64,000 nucleotides of DNA from Acidimicrobiaceae bacterium (GTDB taxonomy: Bacteria; Actinomycetota; Acidimicrobiia; Acidimicrobiales; RAAP-2). Positions within the stretch are counted from its first letter, which is position 1; every line of letters starts with the position of its first letter. The stretch spans positions 1-64,000 of the forward strand of contig PKXH01000092.1 of the NCBI GenBank assembly GCA_003133405.1, given 5' to 3'. This document shows positions 21,973 through 30,637 of this stretch, one piece after another. The notes beneath the pieces are model-generated. The model saw nothing but the letters and a program-made list of their open reading frames with translations. It was not told the origin of the DNA and made no database searches. Both the position numbers and the translations under genes were made by a program.

Positions 21973-23721
21973 TCACGAACCTTTCTTGGTGAAGCGCAAG
22001 CGGAGCTCGTCCAAATGCCGCGCGGTGATGGCCTTGGGCGCGCCGGTCATGAGATCGTTGCCCGATTGGGTCTTGGGGAACGCGATGACTTCTCGTATGT
22101 TCTCTTCACCGGCGAAGATCGCCACGAGCCGGTCAATCCCGAAGGCGAAGCCGGCGTGGGGCGGCGCGCCGTACTTGAAGGCGCCGAGCAGGAAGCCAAA
22201 GCGGCTCTGCGCGTCGTCGTCGCTGATGCCCAGGGCGCGAAAGATACGCGACTGGATGTCGGCGCGATGGATGCGCACCGATCCACTCCCCAGCTCCCAT
22301 CCGTTCAACACCAAGTCGTAGGCCTGGGATCGGACCTTGAGAGGATCGCTCTCAATGAGTTCGAGGTCCTCGGGGTGGGGCATGGTGAAGGGATGGTGCG
22401 CCGCTTGAGGGTGACCCTCTTCGTCGAGACCCTCGAACAACGGAAACTCGGTCACCCACACGTACTCATGGGGTCCTTCACCCACCGGCGGCGAGCCGAG
22501 GGCCACGCGAAGCGCCCCCAGCACCCGGCAGGCTACCTCGTACTCGTCCGCGACCACCAGGACCAGGTCGCCGACTTCGGCGTCGTCGACGTGTCGAAGC
22601 GCTGCCCCTTCGCGTTCGCTGAGATGGCGCGCGAGGGGCGAGTCCAGACCTTCACTCGTCACCCGAAACCAGGCCAGACCTTTCGCGCCGAGTTGTTTCG
22701 CTTGGTCGACGAGTTGATCGAGCCGGGCCCGAGAGAAACTCGCCCCATGGCTCACGCGTATCGCCTTCACCGTCGGCGACGCGAACGCCTTTACGTCGCT
22801 CGCGGCGAACACCTCCGAGAGATCGTGCAGGGTCATGGCGAATCGCCGATCGGGCTTGTCGGTGCCATAACGCTCTTGTGCTTCCGCCCAGGTCATCTTC
22901 GCGATGGCGTGGGGACGAACGCCGGTCGCCACCTCGGCGGCGTCCAAGACGGCCGAGGACACGAAGCCCATGATGTCCTCTTGGGAAACGAAGCTGGCTT
23001 CCAGGTCGAGCTGGGTGAACTCAAACTGACGATCGGCTCTGAGGTCTTCGTCGCGCAGACACCGCGCGATCTGGTAGTAGCGATCGAAGCCACCCACCAT
23101 CAAGAGCTGCTTCGCAATCTGTGGGCTCTGGGGCAAGACGTAAAACTCACTGGGTTGAAGACGGGAGGGCACCACGAACTCGCGTGAACCTTCCGGGGTG
23201 GGCGCCCACAGCAGCGGCGTCTCCACTTCACAAAAACCTTGCGCGTCCATCGATCGGCGCAGGGCCGCGTTCACCTTGGCGCGAAGACGCAGGTTGTGCT
23301 GCATCTTGTCGCGACGCAGATCCAAGTAGCGATAGCGAAGACGCACCGACTCTTCAATGTCCACACGGTCGTCCAACTGAAACGGCGGCACCTCGGCGAG
23401 CGAGAGCACTTCAATTTGGCAGTCGCTCAACTCGACGGCCCCGGTCGCCAATCGATCGTTGACGGTACCTTCGGGTCGAGGCGTGACGGTGCCGATGACA
23501 CGCACGACGTACTCGCTTTTAACTTCTACCGTGCCCTCGACCACCACCTGGACCACGCCCGAGCGGTCGCGCACGTCGAGGAAGGCTAGGTGTTCTCCGT
23601 GCTCGCGGCGCTTGGCGACCCAGCCACAGACGCTGACCCGCTCCCCCACGTGATCTTCACTCACCGAGCCGCAGAGCAAGTCGCGCATGCTGGTGGCTTC
23701 GAGGTCGTCGGGCATCGTCAC
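21973..23721 (-). CDS. aspS: Aspartyl-tRNA synthetase
   Basis: FLDVRDRSGVVQVV, RYRYLDLRR, FGIDRLVAIFAGEENIREVIAFPK. Confidence 0.94.
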   Translation of the reverse strand: MTMPDDLEATSMRDLLCGSVSEDHVGERVSVCGWVAKRREHGEHLAFLDVRDRSGVVQVVVEGTVEVKSEYVVRVIGTVTPRPEGTVNDRLATGAVELSDCQIEVLSLAEVPPFQLDDRVDIEESVRLRYRYLDLRRDKMQHNLRLRAKVNAALRRSMDAQGFCEVETPLLWAPTPEGSREFVVPSRLQPSEFYVLPQSPQIAKQLLMVGGFDRYYQIARCLRDEDLRADRQFEFTQLDLEASFVSQEDIMGFVSSAVLDAAEVATGVRPHAIAKMTWAEAQERYGTDKPDRRFAMTLHDLSEVFAASDVKAFASPTVKAIRVSHGASFSRARLDQLVDQAKQLGAKGLAWFRVTSEGLDSPLARHLSEREGAALRHVDDAEVGDLVLVVADEYEVACRVLGALRVALGSPPVGEGPHEYVWVTEFPLFEGLDEEGHPQAAHHPFTMPHPEDLELIESDPLKVRSQAYDLVLNGWELGSGSVRIHRADIQSRIFRALGISDDDAQSRFGFLLGAFKYGAPPHAGFAFGIDRLVAIFAGEENIREVIAFPKTQSGNDLMTGAPKAITARHLDELRLRFTKKGS

Positions 23722-23722
23722 G

Positions 23723-25006
23723 TCACTTCGTCAGTAGGTGGGTGACCGTCGAGACGACGTCGCTTTGGGCCACGCGCAACTGCGTCTGGGCAAAGTCCCC
23801 GCTTCGAAGGTCTCTAATCGTAACCTCGCCGGTCTCAATCTCCTCGGGGCCGAGGAGCAGCGCCAGACGCGCGCCCGACTTATCGGCCACCTTCATCTGG
23901 GCCTTCATCGAACGCTGGTCGTACGCGCGATCCGTGGCAAACCCGGCCGCGCGCAGCCGCTCGACCAGGACGGTCGCCACGTCGTGGTCGGAGGTATCGA
24001 TGACAAAGAGGTCGAGCGTGCGGTTGAGCAGTTCACTCTTGACCCCTTCGGCAGTCCGCGCGAGCAGAATCCGCTCGACGCCGCAGCCAAAACCGATGCC
24101 ACTCGTGGGCTTGCCGCCGAGTTCTTCGACCAACCGGTCGTAGCGCCCGCCCCCGCCGATTGCTTTCTGGGCCCCCTCGAGCGCGTCGGCGACGAACTCA
24201 AAGGTCGTGCGCGTGTAGTAGTCGAAGCCGCGCACCAGACGAGGATCGAGCGTGCTCGCAATGCCCAGTGACCCCAGACCCGCGAGGACCAGGTCGAAGT
24301 GCGTACGACAGTCCTGGCAGAGATGATCGATCAGCAGCGGTCCGTTAGCGGTGACCTCGATGCAGGGGTCCCGCTTGCAGTCCAGTACTCGTAGCGGGTT
24401 TTGGCGCCATATTTCACGGTGTTCGTCGCAGAGCTGGTCTGCGTGTGCGGCCAGGTACTCGCTCAAGCGCGTCACGTAGGCGCCACGACAGGCGTCGTGG
24501 CCCATGGAGTTGACGAGCAGGCGCACTCGGCGCAATCCAATGTCCGCGAAAAAGCCATTCGCTAACGCGATGACCTCCACGTCCACCGCCGGGTCATCGG
24601 TGCCGAGCACTTCGACACCGAGTTGGTGGTGCTGGCGGTACCGCCCCGCTTGAGGGCGCTCGTACCGAAAGGCCGGGGTGGCGTACCACGCCTTCCACGG
24701 CGTCGTCGGCTGGTGTTGGACAAACGCGCGCACCACTGACGCGGTCCCCTCGGGGCGCAGCGCGTAGCGCCGCTCGCCGCGATCTTCGAAGATGTACATC
24801 TCTTTGGTGAATACGTCGCTCTGCTCGCCAATACCGCGAAGGAAGACCCCGACATCCTCAAAGAGCGGATTTATCGCCAAAGAGAAGCCGTAGCGGTAGG
24901 CGCGCTGGGCGAACGTGGCGAGGAGTCCCTCCCACAACGCCGATTCAGGTCCGAGCACGTCGTGGGTGCCGACCGGAGATTGAAAGGGAACGACCGATTC
25001 GCTCAT
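23723..25006 (-). CDS. hisS: Histidyl-tRNA synthetase
   Basis: PEGTASVVRAF, LVRGFDYYTRTTFEF, GGGGRYDRLVEELGG. Confidence 0.94.
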   Translation of the reverse strand: MSESVVPFQSPVGTHDVLGPESALWEGLLATFAQRAYRYGFSLAINPLFEDVGVFLRGIGEQSDVFTKEMYIFEDRGERRYALRPEGTASVVRAFVQHQPTTPWKAWYATPAFRYERPQAGRYRQHHQLGVEVLGTDDPAVDVEVIALANGFFADIGLRRVRLLVNSMGHDACRGAYVTRLSEYLAAHADQLCDEHREIWRQNPLRVLDCKRDPCIEVTANGPLLIDHLCQDCRTHFDLVLAGLGSLGIASTLDPRLVRGFDYYTRTTFEFVADALEGAQKAIGGGGRYDRLVEELGGKPTSGIGFGCGVERILLARTAEGVKSELLNRTLDLFVIDTSDHDVATVLVERLRAAGFATDRAYDQRSMKAQMKVADKSGARLALLLGPEEIETGEVTIRDLRSGDFAQTQLRVAQSDVVSTVTHLLTK

Positions 25007-27213
25007 GAGATCTTGTTCTGGCCCGGTAACGAGCGAAAGGCGTCAAAGACTCCGTCGACTGCCTTGAGCGCCGCCAAGAGGCTCGACAGGTGCGCCGGGT
25101 CGGCGAGCTCGACGTCGAAGATCATGCGCACGATGCGCGCGCCCGACGTCGTGGAACTGCTCGAGATGATGTTGAGGTGATACTCCGCGACCACCTTGGA
25201 CACGTCGAGCAAGAGACGCGATCGGTCAAAGGCCATGATCTCCAAGACCGCGCGGTACTGACCACCCGCCGAGCCATCCCACTCCACGTCAATAATTCGC
25301 TCACCGAGGCGCTGGGCCAAGGCCACGGCGTTCGAGCAGTCGTCGCGGTGCACCGACACCCCGCGGCCCTGGGTGATGAAACCCATGATGCTGTCCCCGG
25401 GCACCGGCGAACAGCACCGGGCCAGGTGGATCATGACGTCGTCGAGCCCCTCCACGTAGACCCCCGCCGTGCGGCGCGAGGCGCGATACGCGCGCGGCGC
25501 CTTGGTGACCGTGGTGGGCATCTGTTCGGCGTCGCCCCCGCGCAACTCGCGGTCCAGTCGCTGTACGACCGCGAGTGCGGAGATCTGATCGCTGTCAATC
25601 GCCATGAAGAGCGCGTCGTGGTCCTCCAAGTTCATCGACGCGATGACCGCGTCGAGGGCGCTCGAAGTGAGCGACGTCGCGATGGGCAAACCTTCACGAC
25701 GAAGGGCCTTGGTCAGTTCTTCGCGACCACCCTCGATGGCGTCGTCGCGGCGCTCGCGTTGAAACCACTGGCGAATCTTGGACTTAGCCCTGGATGATTG
25801 GGCAATGGCCAGCCAGTCTCGCGACGGACTGGCATTGTCGTTCTTGCTCGTGACGATCTCCACGACGTCGGCCGATCGCAGCACCGTGTCCAGTGGCACC
25901 AAGCGGCCGTTCACCTTGGCGCCCACGCAGTGGTGTCCGACCTCGGTGTGCACCGCGTAGGCGAAGTCGATCGGTGTCGCCCCTTCGACGAGGGGGATGA
26001 CCCGACCCTTGGGCGTGAAAATGTACACCTCGTCCTGGCCAAGGTCGAGCTTTAACGCTTCGAGGAAGGCGATAGGGTCGTTCTCCTCCTCTTCGACATC
26101 GGCCAGTCGCTGCATCCAGGCCACCTCCTTGGCCGAGGCGCCTTCTTTGTAGCTCCAGTGCGCGGCCACGCCGAACTCGGCCCGACGGTGCATCTCTTGG
26201 GTGCGCACTTGCACCTCGACTGACTTGCCGCGTGGACCGATGACGGTGGTGTGCAACGACTGGTAGAGGTTGAACTTCGGAGAGTTGATGAAGTCTTTGA
26301 AGCGACCTTGGACCGGTGACCACAGTGCGTGAATGGCCCCCAACGCCGCCCAGCAGTCGCGCTCGTCTTCGACGATGAGACGCAGTCCCACCAAGTCGAA
26401 AATCTCGTCGAACTCCTTGCCACCGACCACCATCTTTTCGTAGATGCTCCAAAAGTGCTTCGGTCGACCACGAACTTCCGCCTTGATACCGAACTCGTCG
26501 AGCTTGGCCGAGAGCGTCGACATCACTTCACTGAGATAAGCCTCGCGCTCAGGCTGGCGCGCGGCGACCATCTGTTCGATCTCGGCGTACCGCTTGGGGT
26601 GCAGCGTGGCAAAACTTAGATCCTCGAGCTGCCACTTCACCTGTTGCACCCCAAGGCGGTGAGCCAAGGGCGCGTAGACGTCGAGGGTCTCTTGGGCGAT
26701 GGCGCGCTGGCGAGGCATCGGCATCACCGAGATGGTCCGCATGTTGTGAAGTCGGTCGGCCAATTTGATCAAGAGCACGCGCCAGTCCTGGGCCATGGCG
26801 ATGAACATCTTGCGAATCGTGGCGGCCTGCTGGGCCTCTTTGGAGTCGAATTCGAGTCGGTCCAGTTTGGTAACCCCGTCGACCACGGCCGCTACCTGGG
26901 CCCCGAACTCCTTCGAGAGCCACTTCGTCGTGACCCCGGTGTCTTCTACGGCGTCGTGGAGCAGGGCGGCCGCAATCGTGACCTCGTCAAGGCCAAGATC
27001 GGCCGTAATCCCGGCCACCGCGATCGGGTGGGTCACGTAAGGCTCGCCCGTACGGCGCAACTGACCCTCGTGGGCGTTAATGGCAGCGATTCCCGCCCGA
27101 CGGATCAACTCCACGTCGCCGTCGGCGTGGTGCTCGCTAAAACGCGCAATGAGACGCTCAATCGAGCTCAGTAGCACCGGATCGACGGTGGTACGCGAAG
27201 TGAGACTAACCAT
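25003..27213 (-). CDS. relA: Bifunctional (p)ppGpp synthetase/hydrolase
   Basis: HD (AALLHDAVEDTG), synthetase (GRPKHFWSIYEKM), TGS and ACT domains. Confidence 0.94.
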   Translation of the reverse strand: MVSLTSRTTVDPVLLSSIERLIARFSEHHADGDVELIRRAGIAAINAHEGQLRRTGEPYVTHPIAVAGITADLGLDEVTIAAALLHDAVEDTGVTTKWLSKEFGAQVAAVVDGVTKLDRLEFDSKEAQQAATIRKMFIAMAQDWRVLLIKLADRLHNMRTISVMPMPRQRAIAQETLDVYAPLAHRLGVQQVKWQLEDLSFATLHPKRYAEIEQMVAARQPEREAYLSEVMSTLSAKLDEFGIKAEVRGRPKHFWSIYEKMVVGGKEFDEIFDLVGLRLIVEDERDCWAALGAIHALWSPVQGRFKDFINSPKFNLYQSLHTTVIGPRGKSVEVQVRTQEMHRRAEFGVAAHWSYKEGASAKEVAWMQRLADVEEEENDPIAFLEALKLDLGQDEVYIFTPKGRVIPLVEGATPIDFAYAVHTEVGHHCVGAKVNGRLVPLDTVLRSADVVEIVTSKNDNASPSRDWLAIAQSSRAKSKIRQWFQRERRDDAIEGGREELTKALRREGLPIATSLTSSALDAVIASMNLEDHDALFMAIDSDQISALAVVQRLDRELRGGDAEQMPTTVTKAPRAYRASRRTAGVYVEGLDDVMIHLARCCSPVPGDSIMGFITQGRGVSVHRDDCSNAVALAQRLGERIIDVEWDGSAGGQYRAVLEIMAFDRSRLLLDVSKVVAEYHLNIISSSSTTSGARIVRMIFDVELADPAHLSSLLAALKAVDGVFDAFRSLPGQNKIS

Positions 27214-27383
27214 ACGGTCAGCCTACCGGCGCCTTAACGCCGTTTCTGCCCTCGGAGGAACTGGGAACGCTGCCGACGCGCCCTTCGTAACTGGCGCGCA
27301 GGGCCTTCACCAACGTTCGTCGAATCAGCGAGAACCTACGGTGAAGTCACGACTCTCGCAGTTGTCTTCACCCCCACGAGGCG

Positions 27384-28376
27384 TCAGCCAACCGTCGTCA
27401 ACTTAACGGAGGGAACACTGTCAATCCCGAGACCATCGACGTCGCTGAAGTAACCACTGGAACACATAACCGGAACTCCCTGGAAGGGAACCGTTCCGGT
27501 CGCCGGAAGGTTGTTTCCGTCGCAATTGCCGATGTTGCTAGCTAGGTCACTTCTTGACGCGCCCGCCACGTACACGTCACCGGGAAAGACGTTCGACCCA
27601 GCCGAGACATTTGGCGACTGCATCACACCGAGCGAATTTGTTGGGTTCGTGTTGAACGTAATACCAAAGATAATCGTGTCGGGCAGGACAATGGCCTGAG
27701 CACTGAAGTCAAACGTGACGTTAAAGACCGTGGCAATCTGACCATCGGGTACTTCTGGAACAGTGAACAGCTGCGTGTCCGAGGCGATCACGCTGCCGAC
27801 CGCACCACCGCGCTGAATGTTGTAGATAGTAAAAGTGATCGACGCCGTGGACGCTGGCACATCAGCGCCGCCGAAGCAGCCTGGCGAACAGATAGCCAAG
27901 CCAACGGTGGCGGTGTCAAAATCGGCGCCCGCAGGATTGGAAGTTAAGTTAATCGCATTGCCAAATTCGGTCATCTCTGGTGCCGTGAAGTCTTGTTGCC
28001 AGATACCTCGAGGAACCATGCTGTTGTAGAGGTCGACAACGCCCTGAGGACCGGCTGGACCCGTCGCGCCAGTTGCGCCTTGTGACCCGGTCGCGCCAGT
28101 TGCGCCCGTCGCGCCCACCTGACCCGAGACGCCAGCCGCGCCCGAAAGACCTGCCTCGCCCCTCGGACCCCTAAGGCCGACCCTGACCTTGACCGTGTGA
28201 GCTGGACATCTCCCATTGGGCAGTAACTCCTCCAATAAGAACTTCTTGTTCGCGCACGCGATGTAAGAGGACGCCGAAGTTCCCGTCACAAAAAGCGTGG
28301 GAATGACGGTTCCGAGTACCAGAACGCCGGCCACGCCCAGAGAGATCAACTTCGCCTTTTTCGATAGCGATTTCAT
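27384..28376 (-). CDS. Secreted collagen-like protein with C-terminal beta-rich domain
   Basis: N-terminal signal/TM, then GLRGPRGEAGLSGAAGVSGQVGATGATGATGSQGATGATGPAGPQG, then about 215 aa unassigned domain. Confidence 0.8.
   Translation of the reverse strand: MKSLSKKAKLISLGVAGVLVLGTVIPTLFVTGTSASSYIACANKKFLLEELLPNGRCPAHTVKVRVGLRGPRGEAGLSGAAGVSGQVGATGATGATGSQGATGATGPAGPQGVVDLYNSMVPRGIWQQDFTAPEMTEFGNAINLTSNPAGADFDTATVGLAICSPGCFGGADVPASTASITFTIYNIQRGGAVGSVIASDTQLFTVPEVPDGQIATVFNVTFDFSAQAIVLPDTIIFGITFNTNPTNSLGVMQSPNVSAGSNVFPGDVYVAGASRSDLASNIGNCDGNNLPATGTVPFQGVPVMCSSGYFSDVDGLGIDSVPSVKLTTVG
28041..28178 (-). repeat. Collagen-like Gly-X-Y tract (15 triplets plus terminal Gly)
   Basis: Uninterrupted glycine every third residue, aa 67-112 of the ORF. 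Confidence 0.9.
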
Positions 28377-28491
28377 CGAATTCCGACTCCAAACACCCTA
28401 CGAGCATTCGCTCCAGGCATCTAAAGTCCACCCTAAGGAGCAGCGTTCGTCCCCGTTAGGGACTTACGTCACTAATCTGAGGGACCGAACG

Positions 28492-30219
28492 TCAGTGAAC
28501 TCTGGATTTCGCACCGGGGCCATTCGCCGGATAAACCGCGACGCCGTCAGCGCCATCGCCGACGGTACCCGAGGCGTTGCTGGCGAAGAGCGCAAAGTGA
28601 TAGGACACGCCAGCCTTTAAACCCGTAATCGTGTTGGAAACGGCCACCAACTGCGTCCCGCTACCGATGTCGATCGGCGGCGTCGACTGGCCGAGGGCGC
28701 TCGTAGGCCCGTACTCCCACCAGTACTGCGTGTCCTGCTGATTCGGATAGACGCCGCCCGCGAGGGTCACTGACGTTAAGGAGGGCGAGGCGGTGACGTA
28801 ATCGGCCACGCCGTTGGCGCAACTACAGCCACTGCCGCCGGCAACCCCAGGAGGTCCCGCGATGACGGCGCCGCTAATCGAACCAACGCCCGTGAGACCG
28901 GAATAGCTTCCGCCAGGGGTGTCGTGGCATAGGGCCGTGACGGTGCACGTCCCGTTTGACGACAGGTTGTCGCCGCTCGTGATGGCGTTGAGCTCGGCCG
29001 CGTCGTGGTAGGCCCAGGCGCTTCCGCCAACGCCGACGTCCATTCCCAAACTATGCAAAAGACCGTAGTAGCCGGCCGTCAACGCGGTCGCCAAACTCGT
29101 CCCACCCCCGGTGTAACCCTTGAGCGTGCTCGAACATGAGCAGTAGACGTAGAGACCGCTCGCGGGATTGGCGTCGGCGCTGACGTCGGCGACCGATCTC
29201 GTCTTGCAATGGCTGCCGTCACCGACCTGCCAGGCCGGCTGAGGCTCGCTGGTACAGGCGCTACTGCCCGCTACCCAACCGGTCTCTTGGACACCGCGCG
29301 CGTTGGGGGCCGAAGTCGGAGCCTGCATCAAGCTGGTGCCGCCCACGGCCGTCACGCTAGGAAAGGAGGCCGGCTCTGGCGTGGAGTAGGCACCGCCGAG
29401 ATAGCCATCGTCGCCCGTGGCGCCCAGCACCGCCACACCGGGGAAATTGAAATCACGCTTTTTGAACGACCAGAACTCGGCCCACGAGTTGCTGATTTGA
29501 TTCGCGCCCAGACGGTACGCCGTCAGTTCGGCGCTTTGGTAGTCGCGGATGTCCTGGGCTTTGGCTTCAACTACTACGAGGTGACAGTTAGGACACGTCG
29601 TTGAAACGGCGTCAACGTCCATCGCCGTTTCGAACGCCCAACCGGATCCCGATTGACTCTTGTTCACGGCGACGACGCGTCCGCCGCTCTGATTGACAAC
29701 ACGCAAACATCCACTGGCAAGCGTGCACGACGGCAGAGCGAATTGGGCGCGATATTGGGCGAGATCGCCGGCGAGCTGTTGATACCCAGCGCCGATGACG
29801 ACGAGGCCCACGGTATCGCCGACTCCCCCCAGCGCCGACAACGCGGTGAGGTCGTAGCTCCGCTGCACGAACTGCGGTGTGCCGAATGCCGCGGGCGGCT
29901 CGATCACCGTCGACGAAGTCAGCGCCGGGCGGACCGCGGGTGCCGTCGTGGGCGCCTCGGGGACCGCGAACGTGACGGGTTGACCCGACTTCGGGTTCAC
30001 GAGCCACTGAGCGGCACACCCTCCGCTTGGCGCGAGCGGCGTCACGCACGCGCCCTCGGAAGTGAGGGCGGACTCTCCAGTGGAACTACCAAGTGCCGGT
30101 TGGACCAACGCAATCACCGCGACCAACGCAATCGCAAGCGATAGTCGCCTTAAAAAAACCTTTGGTTTCAACAAGCGCCACTTAGCCAGGCCCTGTTTCG
30201 TTTGGATCTTGTCATCCAT
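28492..30219 (-). CDS. Secreted S53 (sedolisin-like) serine-carboxyl peptidase with C-terminal Fn3-like domain
   Basis: ETAMDVD (Glu/Asp pair), GATGDDG, GGGTSLATA (nucleophile Ser); C-terminal YWWEYGPTSALG...TGLKAGVSYHFALFASNASG. Confidence 0.78.
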   Translation of the reverse strand: MDDKIQTKQGLAKWRLLKPKVFLRRLSLAIALVAVIALVQPALGSSTGESALTSEGACVTPLAPSGGCAAQWLVNPKSGQPVTFAVPEAPTTAPAVRPALTSSTVIEPPAAFGTPQFVQRSYDLTALSALGGVGDTVGLVVIGAGYQQLAGDLAQYRAQFALPSCTLASGCLRVVNQSGGRVVAVNKSQSGSGWAFETAMDVDAVSTTCPNCHLVVVEAKAQDIRDYQSAELTAYRLGANQISNSWAEFWSFKKRDFNFPGVAVLGATGDDGYLGGAYSTPEPASFPSVTAVGGTSLMQAPTSAPNARGVQETGWVAGSSACTSEPQPAWQVGDGSHCKTRSVADVSADANPASGLYVYCSCSSTLKGYTGGGTSLATALTAGYYGLLHSLGMDVGVGGSAWAYHDAAELNAITSGDNLSSNGTCTVTALCHDTPGGSYSGLTGVGSISGAVIAGPPGVAGGSGCSCANGVADYVTASPSLTSVTLAGGVYPNQQDTQYWWEYGPTSALGQSTPPIDIGSGTQLVAVSNTITGLKAGVSYHFALFASNASGTVGDGADGVAVYPANGPGAKSRVH

Positions 30220-30395
30220 CTTCAGCCAACTCTAGGGCCAATTGCTGATGGCCTAGGAATGTACGACGTCGCAAAACCCGCGGTCCACACCGTTCCGTAG
30301 TGTCGTCATCGTTTGAATCATCTTGATCATCAGTTCACTTGCGACGAACTTCGTTGTGAATAGTCAATGATGATTAGAACAACTAGTGCACGAGC

Positions 30396-30473
30396 ACTCA
30401 TTCGCCGGATTCGGCACTCGCTCGAACTCACCAGCACCGGGTCGGCGGTGGAGCGTGAGGTGAGCCTTACCAT
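30396..30473 (-). pseudogene. Diverged remnant of relA 5' end (~26 codons)
   Basis: MVRLTSRSTADPVLVSSSECRIRRMS vs RelA MVSLTSRTTVDPVLLSSIERLIARFS, 18/26 identical; about 46/63 nt identical (30411-30473 vs 27151-27213) by hand count. Confidence 0.8.
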
Positions 30474-30637
30474 CGCGTCGGTCTGGCACCATCAAGATCT
30501 GGCGCGAAGCCATAATGTGATTCGCGAGGCTGCGGCATATCCGAACCACCACTCGGTTGTCACCATCGAGAGGACCACGTCCGCCTCGAGCCATCAACGG
30601 ACGCCAGCGATACGCTTGACTATCTTGACCAGCACCC

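Noticed and set aside
21963-21976. 14-bp palindrome GTGACGTACGTCAC at the aspS/rarA junction as a regulator site
   Set aside because: A few 14-bp palindromes are expected by chance in 64 kb and this one overlaps a coding end; the reading-frame anomaly there is the better-supported signal
22015-23187. 390-aa plus-strand ORF
   Set aside because: Antisense to aspS; shadow ORF of a high-GC gene with no recognisable motifs
27340-27372. GGTGAAG...CTTCACC inverted repeat downstream of the collagen-like gene
   Set aside because: 7-bp stem with a 19-nt loop and no U-tract; too weak to call a terminator
28041-28178. Short direct repeats resembling an array
   Set aside because: They are codon-level repeats of the Gly-X-Y tract, not CRISPR or VNTR spacers
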